Assembly (NCBI GenBank): GCA_037189845.1
Contig: JBBCIS010000005.1
Span: 1-64,000, forward strand
Length of the DNA stretch: 64,000 nucleotides
From: JAMLHH01 sp037189845
GTDB taxonomy: Bacteria > Bacteroidota > Bacteroidia > Chitinophagales > JADIYW01
Direction: 5' to 3'
How positions within the stretch are numbered: position 1 is the first letter of the stretch; the number at the start of each line of letters is the position of its first letter. The position numbers were made by a program, and so were the translations under genes. Below, one piece after another: positions 54,147-63,918 of the stretch. The notes under the pieces are model-generated. The model did not search any database, was not told the origin of the DNA, and saw only the letters and a program-made list of their open reading frames with translations.

Positions 54147-55295
54147 TTATTGTGTAACAGGATTGAGTCTGTAGCTATGCCCCTCCAGCTTCACAGTAAA
54201 ATCTGTCCATCCGGGTTGGCCGGCTCTCGCATCCGGTCTGTAGTAATCAGTGGAAAGAAAATGTACTCCATTTTCCAGGCTAATATTCAGCTTTGAATAA
54301 TCTCCGCTCTTTGCTTCATAAATTCCACCTACCATACTTCTCAGCAGATAGCCTTTTTGTACCAACTCCTCAATGTCACCGGCATTGGCATTATTTCTTT
54401 TTATAAAAGCACCATCGGGTTGGCCCGGTTCTGAAGGGGTAAAGATTAATTTGTGCTCAAGCGAAGGGCTTCCCTCGAGATAAATTTTGTTGACACTAGT
54501 CTGGTCAAACATAAACATGACCTTACCTCTGGCTTCTCCTATAGTGGGCCAGCCTTTTTTTAAGATTGCTTCATTGAGGGTAGAATAATCTCCACGAACA
54601 TCATCAGGAGTCAGAATATCTTTTCTGCTAAATACTGACAGAATTTCATTTTCAACCGAATGGATCCTTTCGGAATCCCATTCCTCTGTTGTCGCATATC
54701 CATTCCCGCTAATGTAATTACCTAATGCTTCCGTTTTGGTTTCTATCAGGATAAAGACAGGAAGGTGTGTAGGTCTGGCTTTTGACCATTGATGTATTTC
54801 TTGCAAAGCATCCTTGAATGTAATATAGTTGGTACCGTAATCGATATCAGGAATATGCAACACTTTAATCCCCGGCTGCTTAAGTGCATTAATATTAGAT
54901 GCATAGCTTTCACCAATTATTTCACTTCCTTTTCTGTTATAAAATCTGCCCCCTTCAGTATCAGCATAAATATCCAGCTCAAATTGTCTGACTCCGTATT
55001 GCTTAAGCTGCACTTCAATAGTTTCATGAGTATAATCCAATTCCTCGATATTGAAAGGAATAAGATCCCCCAAGTCCAATAAAAAATTGTACAAAGCCTT
55101 TGAAGCCAACACCCGATAACTATTATGACTGCCCAGATATTGAATCTGATTCATCTTAAGCGTATCAGAAACCTCATCATCTTTATATACTTCAACAATA
55201 TTTTTCTGTTCATTAACCTCCTGGTCTTTAGAACAAGCGACAAAAGTAAGTACTATAAATAAGGTACTCAAGAAGCGGACAATCACTGTTTTCAC
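54147..55295 (-). CDS. PI-PLC-like (PLC-C1 type) lipoprotein, copy 2
   Basis: A 382-residue paralogue with lipobox FVAC. The same elements are present: GSHNSYR, FELDIYAD, VLHIPDIDY, FILIETKTE and FLSTDYYRPD. It is the upstream gene of a two-gene minus-strand operon, with copy 1 following. The 258-base gap to its right, before queA, is AT-rich and holds the queA promoter. Confidence 0.85.
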   Translation of the reverse strand: MKTVIVRFLSTLFIVLTFVACSKDQEVNEQKNIVEVYKDDEVSDTLKMNQIQYLGSHNSYRVLASKALYNFLLDLGDLIPFNIEELDYTHETIEVQLKQYGVRQFELDIYADTEGGRFYNRKGSEIIGESYASNINALKQPGIKVLHIPDIDYGTNYITFKDALQEIHQWSKARPTHLPVFILIETKTEALGNYISGNGYATTEEWDSERIHSVENEILSVFSRKDILTPDDVRGDYSTLNEAILKKGWPTIGEARGKVMFMFDQTSVNKIYLEGSPSLEHKLIFTPSEPGQPDGAFIKRNNANAGDIEELVQKGYLLRSMVGGIYEAKSGDYSKLNISLENGVHFLSTDYYRPDARAGQPGWTDFTVKLEGHSYRLNPVTQ

Positions 55296-55518
55296 TTAGC
55301 TATTTATTTTATATCAAGGTAGTGTAAAACATTATTCCTTCAAAAGAATATTCTCAGTAAATACATATTTTTTTTACAAAAAATTCACTAATTCACAATT
55401 GTCAAATAAATTTCACAAAAAAATCTTCAATTTATTAATACATCGTCAAACAAGTGGTTCGTACATCATGATACTATTAAAAATATCATTTCGATGGACA
55501 GAAGCATTTACATTTTTT

Positions 55519-55526
55519 TACCTTTG
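55519..55526 (+). promoter_or_regulatory. Bacteroidota -7 box of queA
   Basis: TACCTTTG, perfect TAnnTTTG, 27 bases before the ATG at 55554. Confidence 0.65.
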
Positions 55527-55553
55527 CACCACGCGATTTAATCCCGTAAGATT

Positions 55554-56600
55554 ATGAAATTATCACAATTTGACTTTGACCTACCTAAAGAGCGTATTGC
55601 TCTTTATCCATCAGATTCCAGAGATGAAGCAAGATTAATGGTCCTCAACAGAAAAGAAGGAACTATTGAACACAAAATCTTTAAAGATGTACTCAACTAC
55701 TTTGATGATGGCGACGTACTGATGCTGAACAACACCAAAGTTTTTCCTGCAAGACTGTACGGTACAAAAGAGAAAACCGGTGCTAAAATTGAAGTTTTTC
55801 TTCTCAGAGAATTGAATCACGAATTAAAGCTCTGGGACGTATTAGTAGATCCTGCACGTAAAATCCGTGTTGGCAATAAACTATACTTCGGAGATGATGA
55901 CCTGGTAGCTGAAGTAGTAGACAATACAACATCCAGAGGCAGAACTATCCGTTTCCTTTTTGACGGTACGGATGATGAATTCAGAGCAATACTGGATAAA
56001 TTAGGATTGACTCCGCTTCCGAAATACATCAAAAGAGAACCTGAGCTGATCGATAAAGAACGTTATCAGACCATCTATGCAAAAGAAGAGGGCGCTGTAG
56101 CCGCTCCTACTGCAGGACTACACTTTTCCAGAGAGCTGATGAAAAGACTGGAACTCAAGGGCGTAGACTTTGCTGAATTGACTTTGCATATCGGATTGGG
56201 TACTTTCAGATCTATTGATGTAGAAGATCTTTCCAAGCACAAGATGGATGCTGAATATTTCAAAATCACTGAGCAGGCGGCTAGTATTGTCAATAATGGC
56301 CTGGCCAAGCACAAAAAAATCTGCGCTGTAGGTACTACTGTGATGAGATCTATCGAAACAGCTGTATCCGCTGATAAAACATTAAAAGCTATGGAAGGCT
56401 GGACAAATACCTTTATTCATCCGCCATACGATTTCTCTATTGCAAACTCAATGATCACCAATTTCCATTTACCAAAATCAAGCCTGATCATTTTGATCTC
56501 AGCATTTGCAGGCTACGATCTGACAATGGAAGCTTATGAAACAGCTGTAAAAGAGGAATATAACTTCTTCTCTTATGGAGACGCAATGTTGATTATCTAA
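55554..56600 (+). CDS. queA: S-adenosylmethionine:tRNA ribosyltransferase-isomerase
   Basis: A 348-residue enzyme of queuosine synthesis, which transfers and isomerises ribose from SAM to 7-aminomethyl-7-deazaguanine in tRNA. Visible motifs are FDLPKERIALYPSD, GDVLMLNNTKVFPARLYG, EGAVAAPTAGLHFS, LHIGLGTFRSI and NSMITNFHLPKSSLIILISAFAG. Length and order are canonical. Other queuosine genes are not in the window. The terminator is at 56643-56673. Confidence 0.96.
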   Translation: MKLSQFDFDLPKERIALYPSDSRDEARLMVLNRKEGTIEHKIFKDVLNYFDDGDVLMLNNTKVFPARLYGTKEKTGAKIEVFLLRELNHELKLWDVLVDPARKIRVGNKLYFGDDDLVAEVVDNTTSRGRTIRFLFDGTDDEFRAILDKLGLTPLPKYIKREPELIDKERYQTIYAKEEGAVAAPTAGLHFSRELMKRLELKGVDFAELTLHIGLGTFRSIDVEDLSKHKMDAEYFKITEQAASIVNNGLAKHKKICAVGTTVMRSIETAVSADKTLKAMEGWTNTFIHPPYDFSIANSMITNFHLPKSSLIILISAFAGYDLTMEAYETAVKEEYNFFSYGDAMLII

Positions 56601-56642
56601 GAAATTCAATAATACATGAGGTTTTGTAACAGCCTCAAAAGC

Positions 56643-56673
56643 AAATCCCCGATTTAATGTCGGGGATTTTTTA
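56643..56673 (+). terminator. Rho-independent terminator of queA
   Basis: A perfect 10-bp stem AAATCCCCGA / TCGGGGATTT with a T-run. The gap from here to the next promoter is AT-rich and shows no gene. Confidence 0.92.
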
Positions 56674-56853
56674 TTTTATATGCTCACTTTAGCAATAAGT
56701 AAGTGAATCCAATCTAATGTGGGGAAGAAATTTCGGTATTACTCCGTCTCTGTTATCAGCTCTTCTGAAAGATCCAAAACAACTTTATGGGAAGGCTCAA
56801 AAACAATTTTCATTATCTGTTTAATTTTCATTAGTACTATTACATGAATAATT

Positions 56854-56884
56854 TTTGTTTGATTAAAATTAATTTTTAGATTTG
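56854..56884 (+). promoter_or_regulatory. Complete Bacteroidota promoter (-33 and -7)
   Basis: TTTG at 56854-56857, then 19 bases, then TAGATTTG at 56877-56884. This is the textbook spacing for the phylum's primary sigma factor, and the box lies 33 bases before the TonB receptor ATG. Confidence 0.75.
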
Positions 56885-56890
56885 TCTAAA
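56875..56890 (+). promoter_or_regulatory. Palindromic operator candidate over the -7 box
   Basis: TTTAGA-TTTG-TCTAAA is a perfect 6-4-6 inverted repeat covering the -7 box and the probable start of transcription. A bound repressor would block the promoter. The half-site resembles those of DtxR/MntR-type metal repressors, by analogy only. Confidence 0.5.
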
Positions 56891-56916
56891 TTTATAAAAA
56901 TCACTTATCGACAAAT

Positions 56917-59214
56917 ATGAAACACAGATATCTACTTCTTATTTTTCTTCTTACTAGTTCAATAACGTCATACGCAGCTAATGGCCAAATAAAAGGTGAG
57001 GTAAAAAGTAATGGCGAGGTGATCGAATTTGCTACAGTTTTGTTAGAAAAGACTTCTTATGGAGCAATTACTGATGAGCAGGGCAACTTCACAATTAAGG
57101 ATGTCCCACCAGGTGAATATTCTTTAAGAACTTCTTATATCGGCTATCAGACTGACACAAGAAAAATCAGCATTCGATCCGGACAAGTAGTTGAAGTCTC
57201 TATCGAACTAAAAGAAGATGCTTCTACTTTGGAAGAAGTAGTGGTATCCGGTACGCTTAAAGAGGTCACCAAGTTGCAAAGCCCGGTTTCGATCGAAGTA
57301 TATTCTGCTAAATTTTTCAGGGCAAATCCTACTCCTACTATTTTCGAAGCATTACAGAATATCAATGGTGTCAAACCTCAGATCAATTGCAGTGTTTGCA
57401 ATACAGGTGATATTCATATCAATGGACTGGAGGGTCCATATACGATGGTGCTGATAGATGGTATGCCTATAGTAAGCGGCTTGGGTACAGTGTATGGTCT
57501 GAACGGTATTCCCCAATCTTTGATAGAACGTGTAGAGGTTGTCAAAGGTCCGGCTTCCACTTTGTACGGCAGTGAAGCAATAGGCGGACTTATTAATATC
57601 ATCACTAAAAAGACCGGACTGGCTCCCAAATTTTATGCGGATATATTCACCACCAGCTGGCTCGAAAACAATATTGATTTATCTACCAAATTTAAAGCAG
57701 GTAAAAAAACAGAGTCATTTTTAGGTACCAATATCTATAATTACTCTGTTCCCTTTGACCATAATAAGGACGGATTTACGGATGTGACTTTACAGAACAG
57801 GGTTTCTGTTTTCAATAAATGGAACATTATCCGCCCGGATTATAAAGAATTTTCACTTGCAGCAAGATACATCTACGAAAACCGATGGGGCGGCGATATG
57901 AACTGGACGAAAGATTTCAAAGGCTCTGACAGTATCTATGCAGAAACTATTACAACAAACAGATGGGAAGTTTTCGGAGTGTACCAGCTGCCAACAAAAG
58001 AGATGCTTAAGCTGACTTTCAGTGCCAACGGTCACCTTCAGCGGAGCTTTTATGGAGATATGAAATTTGACGCCAACCAATACATTGCATTTGGGCAGCT
58101 GACATGGAATAAGATATGGACAAGGAGTGATCTGTTGATAGGCGGGACCTTCCGCTACACTTTCTACGATGACAATACAGTGGCTACTGAATCTGTTGCT
58201 CCTGACGGGCAAGTTAATAATGAGGTACATCTTACTTATCTTCCGGGATTGTTTATACAGAATGAATTCAAAATTCACCCGAGACATATCCTTTTAACAG
58301 GTCTTCGTTATGATTACAATTCTCTACACGGAAGTATCCTCACTCCGCGCCTGAATTACAAATGGAATTCCAGAGATGACAACAGTGTCATCCGGATGAG
58401 CATCGGAAACGGATATCGTGTAGCAAATGTATTCACGGAAGATCATGCAGCGCTGACAGGAGCAAGAGATGTGATGTTCATAGATGAGCTCAAACCTGAG
58501 ACCTCCTGGAATGCCAATTTGAATTATGTACAAAAATTCCAATCTAAAAAAGGCATTTTATTCCAGATCGACGCAACAGGTTTTTATACTTATTTTATGA
58601 ATAAGATCATTCCTGACTATGAAACAGATGTACAAAAAATCATTTATACGAATCTGGATGGCTATGCTGTTTCGAGAGGAATCTCTGTCAATTTTGAAAT
58701 GAATTATTTACAAAAATTGAGATTCAATGTCGGTTCAACTTTGATGGATGTATATTCTGTAGAGGAAAATGTAAAGCAGCGTCAGCTGTTTTCTGAACGA
58801 TTCACCACTACATGGAGTATTTCTTACAAATTTCCTAAAGCAGATATGAGCATAGACTACACCGGAAATTTGTATAGCCCGATGAGGTTACCGTTGTTGG
58901 GAGAGACAGATCCGCGACCGGAATTTTCTCCGTGGTGGAGTCTTCAAAACATTCAGATCAGTAAAAATTTCAAAAAAGGTGTAGAAATATATGGCGGAGT
59001 AAAAAATTTCCTCAACTGGACACCGAATAAGAACACTCCATTTTTGATAGCCAGATCCAATGATCCGTTTGACAAGAATGTAGTCTTTGACGGACAAGGA
59101 CAACCTGTAGCAACTCCGGATAACCCTTATGCATTGACTTTTGACCCGACTTATATCTATGCGCCCAATCAGGGCATCAGAGGTTTTCTGGGATTGAGAT
59201 ATACGATAAAATAA
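56917..59214 (+). CDS. TonB-dependent receptor with CxxC plug motif
   Basis: A 765-residue outer-membrane receptor. A signal peptide (MKHRYLLLIF) is followed by a CarboxypepD_reg-like domain (GEVKSNGEVIEFATVLLEKT). The plug contains two cysteines in NCSVCNTGDIHINGLEG, then VLIDGMPIVSGLG and VEVVKGPASTLYGSEAIGGL. The barrel ends FLGLRYTIK. The CxxCxTxxIxINGLEGxY plug is a known sub-type of bacteroidete receptors. With the metal-repressor-like operator it points to metal or metal-complex uptake, but this is inference. No transporter partner is adjacent. Confidence 0.88.
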   Translation: MKHRYLLLIFLLTSSITSYAANGQIKGEVKSNGEVIEFATVLLEKTSYGAITDEQGNFTIKDVPPGEYSLRTSYIGYQTDTRKISIRSGQVVEVSIELKEDASTLEEVVVSGTLKEVTKLQSPVSIEVYSAKFFRANPTPTIFEALQNINGVKPQINCSVCNTGDIHINGLEGPYTMVLIDGMPIVSGLGTVYGLNGIPQSLIERVEVVKGPASTLYGSEAIGGLINIITKKTGLAPKFYADIFTTSWLENNIDLSTKFKAGKKTESFLGTNIYNYSVPFDHNKDGFTDVTLQNRVSVFNKWNIIRPDYKEFSLAARYIYENRWGGDMNWTKDFKGSDSIYAETITTNRWEVFGVYQLPTKEMLKLTFSANGHLQRSFYGDMKFDANQYIAFGQLTWNKIWTRSDLLIGGTFRYTFYDDNTVATESVAPDGQVNNEVHLTYLPGLFIQNEFKIHPRHILLTGLRYDYNSLHGSILTPRLNYKWNSRDDNSVIRMSIGNGYRVANVFTEDHAALTGARDVMFIDELKPETSWNANLNYVQKFQSKKGILFQIDATGFYTYFMNKIIPDYETDVQKIIYTNLDGYAVSRGISVNFEMNYLQKLRFNVGSTLMDVYSVEENVKQRQLFSERFTTTWSISYKFPKADMSIDYTGNLYSPMRLPLLGETDPRPEFSPWWSLQNIQISKNFKKGVEIYGGVKNFLNWTPNKNTPFLIARSNDPFDKNVVFDGQGQPVATPDNPYALTFDPTYIYAPNQGIRGFLGLRYTIK

Positions 59215-59216
59215 AA

Positions 59217-59240
59217 GAGGCTGTCTTTTCAAACAGCCTC
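59217..59240 (-). terminator. Hairpin between convergent TonB receptor and SGNH hydrolase genes
   Basis: Arms GAGGCTGT / ACAGCCTC. The T-run (TTTTATTTTAT) lies on the minus strand, so it mainly terminates the SGNH gene. Sequence similar to 4784-4813. Confidence 0.75.
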
Positions 59241-59261
59241 CAAACAAACATGAAAAACATT

Positions 59262-60980
59262 TTATCTCTGAACGATGACATTGCCACCTTTTACAGTTTG
59301 TCCATCAGTAATAGACAAATTATAAGCACCTACCGGTAATTCTTTCAAGTTAATGACTTCTCTTACAGAATTTGTCAACCCTAAGTTCCAGGATTTCACT
59401 ACACTACCTAACGCATTTGTCAATGTAGCCTGTACACCTGCTTTTCTGTATTCAACAGGAATATCTATATTTAAAAGATCCTTTGTCGGATTAGGATAGA
59501 TTGTCAAAGCTTCTACAACTTTATTTTTAACACCTACAGCTGCCGGAACTTCAGACATTTTCAAATCCATCGTTGGCGCCCAGTATTTATCAGGTGTATT
59601 TCCTCCGTGATACTCAAAATATTGATATGGACCAGCATTAGGAGCAAATTCAACTTTTACTCTGAACTGAACCTGTTCTGCTTTGGCAATAGCCGCTAAT
59701 GCTTCAGGGGACAAGTCAACTCTGAACTTGTAGTCATCTCCACCATTGGCGTTACCTATGATACATCCGGGAACGGTAAAGTCCGCAGGTGCTGAGAAAT
59801 CATCCGGTTCAACATTATCACTGTTTCCGAAATGGCCGATTTTCATTTCTACAGTTATCTGATCTTTGACAGTTGCATTGTTTCTCAACTGACCTAAGCC
59901 TGATTTTCTTGCGAGGTATAAAGCACCTTTTTCGATGGTTACATCTTCCGGGAAATTGCTGGTATTGAAAGAGAAAATTCCTGCAAAATTCTGTGCGGAC
60001 ATTTTACCGATTTTACCACCATTACCCTGACTTACTGCCCCGTTGTTAGCAACCCATCCGTCTTTTTCACCGGTAGAGGTAAATGAGTAGTTAAAATCTT
60101 TTCTCAGATAGTCACCTAAAAAGGTCCTGATGATATTGTGCGCAATATATTGATATCCCAATCCATTGAAATGATATGCGTCAATTCCTGTCAATCCCAT
60201 ATAATTAGGATGCGTAGGATATCTTGTATCACCAAAAGGTAATGGAACTGTTTTTGGAGCAAATGTTCCGAATGGCTCAAAAATAGAAGGTGTAGGATAT
60301 CCTCCGTAATACTGAGCTACACCAATATTATTGATATGGTGTATATTCGGAGTATTTTTATATCTGGGATAATTTGCTCTGTAATCTTCAAAGTAGATCA
60401 GTCCCGGATTCAAAACTTCCGGCGGAGAGAAACCAAACTTTACCCATTGTGAGTAATATGGATTAGATTCTCCCATTTCCATAGTTTCTGCAAAATTCGG
60501 ATAATCATAACTCGCAATGACAATCTGTCCTTCCGGTCTGATTTTGAGGATTTCGTCAATAATAACATCCGTATATCCGAGCATAGCATCAGTGTAAGGC
60601 AATAAATCTTCCATCGGTTTTTCCGGCCGCCATTTCCACATCACATCATTACCTCCGATGAAAATGACAAATACATCAGCATCCTGTATTTGTTTTACTC
60701 TGCTCTTAATCAGGTCAATCCAACCCTCTGAAGCCCAGGTCTCAGCCTGCATACTAATGATAGCGGTAAAGTTTCCTTCTTCTCTGACGTCCGCAAAACC
60801 ATTCTGTCGGAGTGCCTCGCCCATAGATTGATATGTCCACATAAAATTTGCCCAACTGTCTCCGATGAGCATAACTCTTGTTTTAGGAACATCAATACAT
60901 TCACCAACTTGGGCAATAGATTTCTGAGGTAATAGCAAAATCATTGCTATCAGGAATAAATAGTAAAGACGCGTTTTCAT
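59262..60980 (-). CDS. Secreted SGNH/GDSL hydrolase with T9SS type A sorting domain
   Basis: A 572-residue protein with a signal peptide ending SIAQ. Block I VMLIGDSWANFMW holds the Ser, block III FIGGNDVMWKW the Asn, and GIDAYHFNGLGYQYIAH the Asp/His pair. Residues about 300-480 form a beta domain. The last 80 residues are a type IX secretion sorting domain (IYPNPTKDLLNIDIP ... LKELPVGAYNLSI ... GNVIVQR). It is probably secreted and surface-bound, with esterase or lipase activity. Confidence 0.9.
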   Translation of the reverse strand: MKTRLYYLFLIAMILLLPQKSIAQVGECIDVPKTRVMLIGDSWANFMWTYQSMGEALRQNGFADVREEGNFTAIISMQAETWASEGWIDLIKSRVKQIQDADVFVIFIGGNDVMWKWRPEKPMEDLLPYTDAMLGYTDVIIDEILKIRPEGQIVIASYDYPNFAETMEMGESNPYYSQWVKFGFSPPEVLNPGLIYFEDYRANYPRYKNTPNIHHINNIGVAQYYGGYPTPSIFEPFGTFAPKTVPLPFGDTRYPTHPNYMGLTGIDAYHFNGLGYQYIAHNIIRTFLGDYLRKDFNYSFTSTGEKDGWVANNGAVSQGNGGKIGKMSAQNFAGIFSFNTSNFPEDVTIEKGALYLARKSGLGQLRNNATVKDQITVEMKIGHFGNSDNVEPDDFSAPADFTVPGCIIGNANGGDDYKFRVDLSPEALAAIAKAEQVQFRVKVEFAPNAGPYQYFEYHGGNTPDKYWAPTMDLKMSEVPAAVGVKNKVVEALTIYPNPTKDLLNIDIPVEYRKAGVQATLTNALGSVVKSWNLGLTNSVREVINLKELPVGAYNLSITDGQTVKGGNVIVQR

Positions 60981-61159
60981 AATTTTTAGTGTTAAGTAAA
61001 TTTAACAAAAACACCAATAGAAATAATATTAAATTTTCATTTTCGCAAAAAAATGCATGCAACCATGTATAAAAGCACACAATAACTACTCAAAATAACC
61101 ACAGAAATATTTTTTGAATACGTTTTGTAAAGTAAATATTAACTAATCCCGATCAGTTT

Positions 61160-61909
61160 TCAGGAAAACCAGCTATATAATTCTGATACTGACAAACCCT
61201 TGCATTCAGATTTGATCATATCTTTTACGATGTTACCGTCCTGCATCTGCACAACTCTGTCCCCATAATCATGAGCCTCTCTCAGATGGTGAGTGACCAT
61301 GACCGTCGTAATTTCATGTTTTCTAACCAGCTTATCAGCTGTACTTAAGACAATTTCGGCAGATTTAGGGTCTAATGCAGCAGTAGGCTCATCCAGCAAT
61401 AAAACCTTCAAATCCGTCATCACAGCCATCAGCAGGCACAGTGCCTGTCTCTGACCTCCTGACAAGCTGCCCATGGATTGATACAATTTATTTTCCAGAC
61501 CTAATCCCAATTCTGCAATCTCGTCACGTACAAGCGTTTCAAATTTTTTATTGAGACCTATTACCAGATTTTTACTTTTATTTCTGAGTGCAGCCAGTCT
61601 GAAATTTTCCAGAATATTCAAATCGCTTGCCGTCCCATCTGTAGGATTCTGAAAAACACGCGCTACAAACTTACTTCTTCTGTAGTCCGGTGCATGCGTC
61701 AAATCCTTTCCGTCTATCAGCACTTTACCAGAAGTCGGGATAATCGTCCCTGCAAGAATATTCAGCAAAGTGGATTTCCCGGAACCGTTTGATCCGACTA
61801 ATACAATAAATTCCCTGTCCGGAATGACCATATTCACACATTCAATGGCAATGACCTCATTGGATCTGCCCCGATTAAATACATGTGAGATATTTTCCAG
61901 TAAAATCAT
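61160..61909 (-). CDS. ABC transporter ATP-binding protein (TrpZ/YtpQ-like)
   Basis: A 249-residue ATPase: Walker A GSNGSGKST, signature LSGGQRQ, Walker B VLLLDEPTAALD and the H-loop VTHHL. It belongs to the set with the permease at 61906 (4-base ATGA overlap) and the substrate-binding protein at 62775. The set resembles the TrpXYZ group of importers for aromatic amino acids and related compounds. Confidence 0.9.
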   Translation of the reverse strand: MILLENISHVFNRGRSNEVIAIECVNMVIPDREFIVLVGSNGSGKSTLLNILAGTIIPTSGKVLIDGKDLTHAPDYRRSKFVARVFQNPTDGTASDLNILENFRLAALRNKSKNLVIGLNKKFETLVRDEIAELGLGLENKLYQSMGSLSGGQRQALCLLMAVMTDLKVLLLDEPTAALDPKSAEIVLSTADKLVRKHEITTVMVTHHLREAHDYGDRVVQMQDGNIVKDMIKSECKGLSVSELYSWFS

Positions 61910-62775
61910 GAATACATTTTTCTAAATCCAAATCTCGGAAGACTGACTATCAACAATACAAATAATGCTGTGCTCAGCTTCAGATACACCGGATCAATGC
62001 CCATCATCAGCGTAAACGCCAGCGCCAGCTGAAATAATACAGCTCCCAAACAAACCATCAAAAGCCTGAGCAGTATATTATTCACCTTGAGCAGATTGCC
62101 GAATACCTCTGCTATCATCACGGAACCCAGTCCAATAATGACAATACCTACGCCCATATTGATGTCAGAAAATTTCTGAAACTGTACCATCAGATACCCG
62201 CTGGTCGCAGTCAAAGCATTGGCAATAGCCAACCCTGCAATTTTGATACTATCAGTCTGTACACCCAGTGCACGAATCATCTTTTCATTATTGCCCGTAG
62301 CTCTCATCGTCAAACCGTAATCCGTTTTTAAGAGGTAAGCAATAAATAAAACCATCAAAAATATCACCGCAAAAATCCAGATAAACTCATTGGTCATTTC
62401 ATTCGAAACAATATGATTATCAAGGAGTGTCTTGTTTGTCAAAAGCGGGATATTCGAACGTCCCATGATCTTGAGATTCACAGAATACAAGGCTATCATT
62501 ACCAGAATACCGGATAAGATAGGATGAACTTTCAGCTTCGTATGTATCAGCCCCGTCAAAGCTCCCGCCACAGCTCCCGCCAGTATGACCAATGGTAAGA
62601 TAGTTTCTGCTGACCATCCTGCTGCAAGAAAGCTAGCTGTCACAGCTCCACCCAAAGTATAGCTGCCATCCGTAGTGATATCCGGAATATTAAAAATCCT
62701 CATCGACAGATAAATACCCATCGCAATTCCGGAAAAACATAATCCCTGCAATATCGCTGTAAAGATAAAGTCCAT
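61906..62775 (-). CDS. ABC transporter permease (TrpY-like)
   Basis: A 289-residue permease with about nine transmembrane helices, of the BPD_transp_2 type. It starts with the pattern FTAILQGLCFSGIAMGIYLSMRIFNIPDIT and ends LPRFGFRKMYS. It has start-stop overlaps with both neighbours (ATGA at 61906-61909, one base at 62775), so translation is coupled. Confidence 0.9.
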   Translation of the reverse strand: MDFIFTAILQGLCFSGIAMGIYLSMRIFNIPDITTDGSYTLGGAVTASFLAAGWSAETILPLVILAGAVAGALTGLIHTKLKVHPILSGILVMIALYSVNLKIMGRSNIPLLTNKTLLDNHIVSNEMTNEFIWIFAVIFLMVLFIAYLLKTDYGLTMRATGNNEKMIRALGVQTDSIKIAGLAIANALTATSGYLMVQFQKFSDINMGVGIVIIGLGSVMIAEVFGNLLKVNNILLRLLMVCLGAVLFQLALAFTLMMGIDPVYLKLSTALFVLLIVSLPRFGFRKMYS

Positions 62776-63752
62776 TACTTAACGGCTACAAACGGCAGCT
62801 CAAAGTGATAATCATACAACTTGGCTACCGCATCGTTAAAGATATACTTTCTGATTTTTACATGTTCTATTTCCAGGCCATCAGTAGATTTATTTTTCAG
62901 GAAAGCCGCTGCCTGCGCACCTGCCTGGTAGCCCCACTGATACATATCCGCACCATAAGCCGCTACTGCACCACGTTTCACCAGTCCAGCCTCACTGGTA
63001 AAAATCGGCACTCTATACTGCTGACAGTTCTTCAGAATCGTTTCAAAAGCTGCGAAGACAATATTGTCAGGATTTGCAAAAAATACATCTACTCCTTTAT
63101 TCAGTAAAGATTGCGTGACCAGCTGGGCATCTGCAGAATTGTTGACCGGTAAAGCTTCCACCTGCATTCCTAATTTTTCAGCCTGCAAACGGGCACGGCT
63201 CAGTGCATCCTGAGATTGAGGTTCTGCCTGATTGTAAATCATCCCCACGATAATTTTTTCCCCTTTGGGATAGACATATTTGGGAATCAGCGCAAAAGAT
63301 GAATCTATATAATCCAGCGTCTCACTCACACCAAACAGATTTGCAGGGGCTTTACCATTTTCATCCAGCACTTTCATATTTTCAGGCTCACCTGACACCA
63401 TCATGAACACCGGAATATCTTTAGATTTCTGAATCGCCGTAATAGATGCCAATGTTGTATTGGAAGCAATTAAATCCACCTTCTCAGAGATAAAATAATT
63501 CACTATCTGTGTCAATGTAGGAATATCACCGTGAGCATTTCTGAATACTATCTTCAAAGTATGACCTGCTTCGCTGTACCCCGAATCCTTCAAAGCCTGC
63601 ACAAAACCCTCGCGTGCCTGTGCGATCGTCGCATCTTCAAAAGCATCTACAAACCCCACCAATGGTACATTTTCGTCCCTTTTGGTTTCACAGGAAATGA
63701 TTGTAAAAAAAGCTGCTCCTGCAAGTAGAAATGAAAAAAATCTTTTAAGCAT
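62775..63752 (-). CDS. ABC transporter substrate-binding lipoprotein (TrpX-like)
   Basis: A 325-residue lipoprotein with lipobox TIISC. The ATG at 63752 (MLKRFFSFLL) is chosen over 63773 because it places the signal peptide correctly. It has the PF04392-type fold: DLIASNTTLASITAIQ, PVFMMVSGEPENM, ALIPKYVYPKGEKIIVGMIYNQAEPQSQ and FTSEAGLVKRGAVAAYGADMYQWGYQAG. Family members bind Trp, Tyr or related ligands. First gene of the three-gene operon, behind a structured leader. Confidence 0.9.
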   Translation of the reverse strand: MLKRFFSFLLAGAAFFTIISCETKRDENVPLVGFVDAFEDATIAQAREGFVQALKDSGYSEAGHTLKIVFRNAHGDIPTLTQIVNYFISEKVDLIASNTTLASITAIQKSKDIPVFMMVSGEPENMKVLDENGKAPANLFGVSETLDYIDSSFALIPKYVYPKGEKIIVGMIYNQAEPQSQDALSRARLQAEKLGMQVEALPVNNSADAQLVTQSLLNKGVDVFFANPDNIVFAAFETILKNCQQYRVPIFTSEAGLVKRGAVAAYGADMYQWGYQAGAQAAAFLKNKSTDGLEIEHVKIRKYIFNDAVAKLYDYHFELPFVAVK

Positions 63753-63773
63753 CTCTGATGTATTTACTGTCAT

Positions 63774-63914
63774 TTATTTTTGGGAGTCCCTATTCCGTTC
63801 CGGAAAGCGGGCCGGGCTTTCGTTTCGTCTTCCTTCATATTTTCGGGCCAGGCCCGGACATATGAAGGCGATACTCCACTCTATCCCTTTCCCAAGCTCA
63901 ATCCCGCGATTGAG
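63774..63914 (-). ncRNA. Structured 5' leader of the ABC transporter operon (candidate cis-regulatory RNA)
   Basis: GC-rich for this genome, with three hairpins on the minus strand. H1: CTCAATC / GATTGAG at 63897-63914. H2: CCTTCATAT / ATATGAAGG with inner CGGGC / GCCCG at 63832-63868. H3: GAAAGC / GCTTTC at 63803-63821. It lies between a -7 box (63919-63926) and the first gene. It is not a riboswitch class I recognise; the layout resembles a dispersed hairpin element I recall from flavobacterial genomes, without certainty. Confidence 0.5.
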
Positions 63915-63918
63915 TCTT

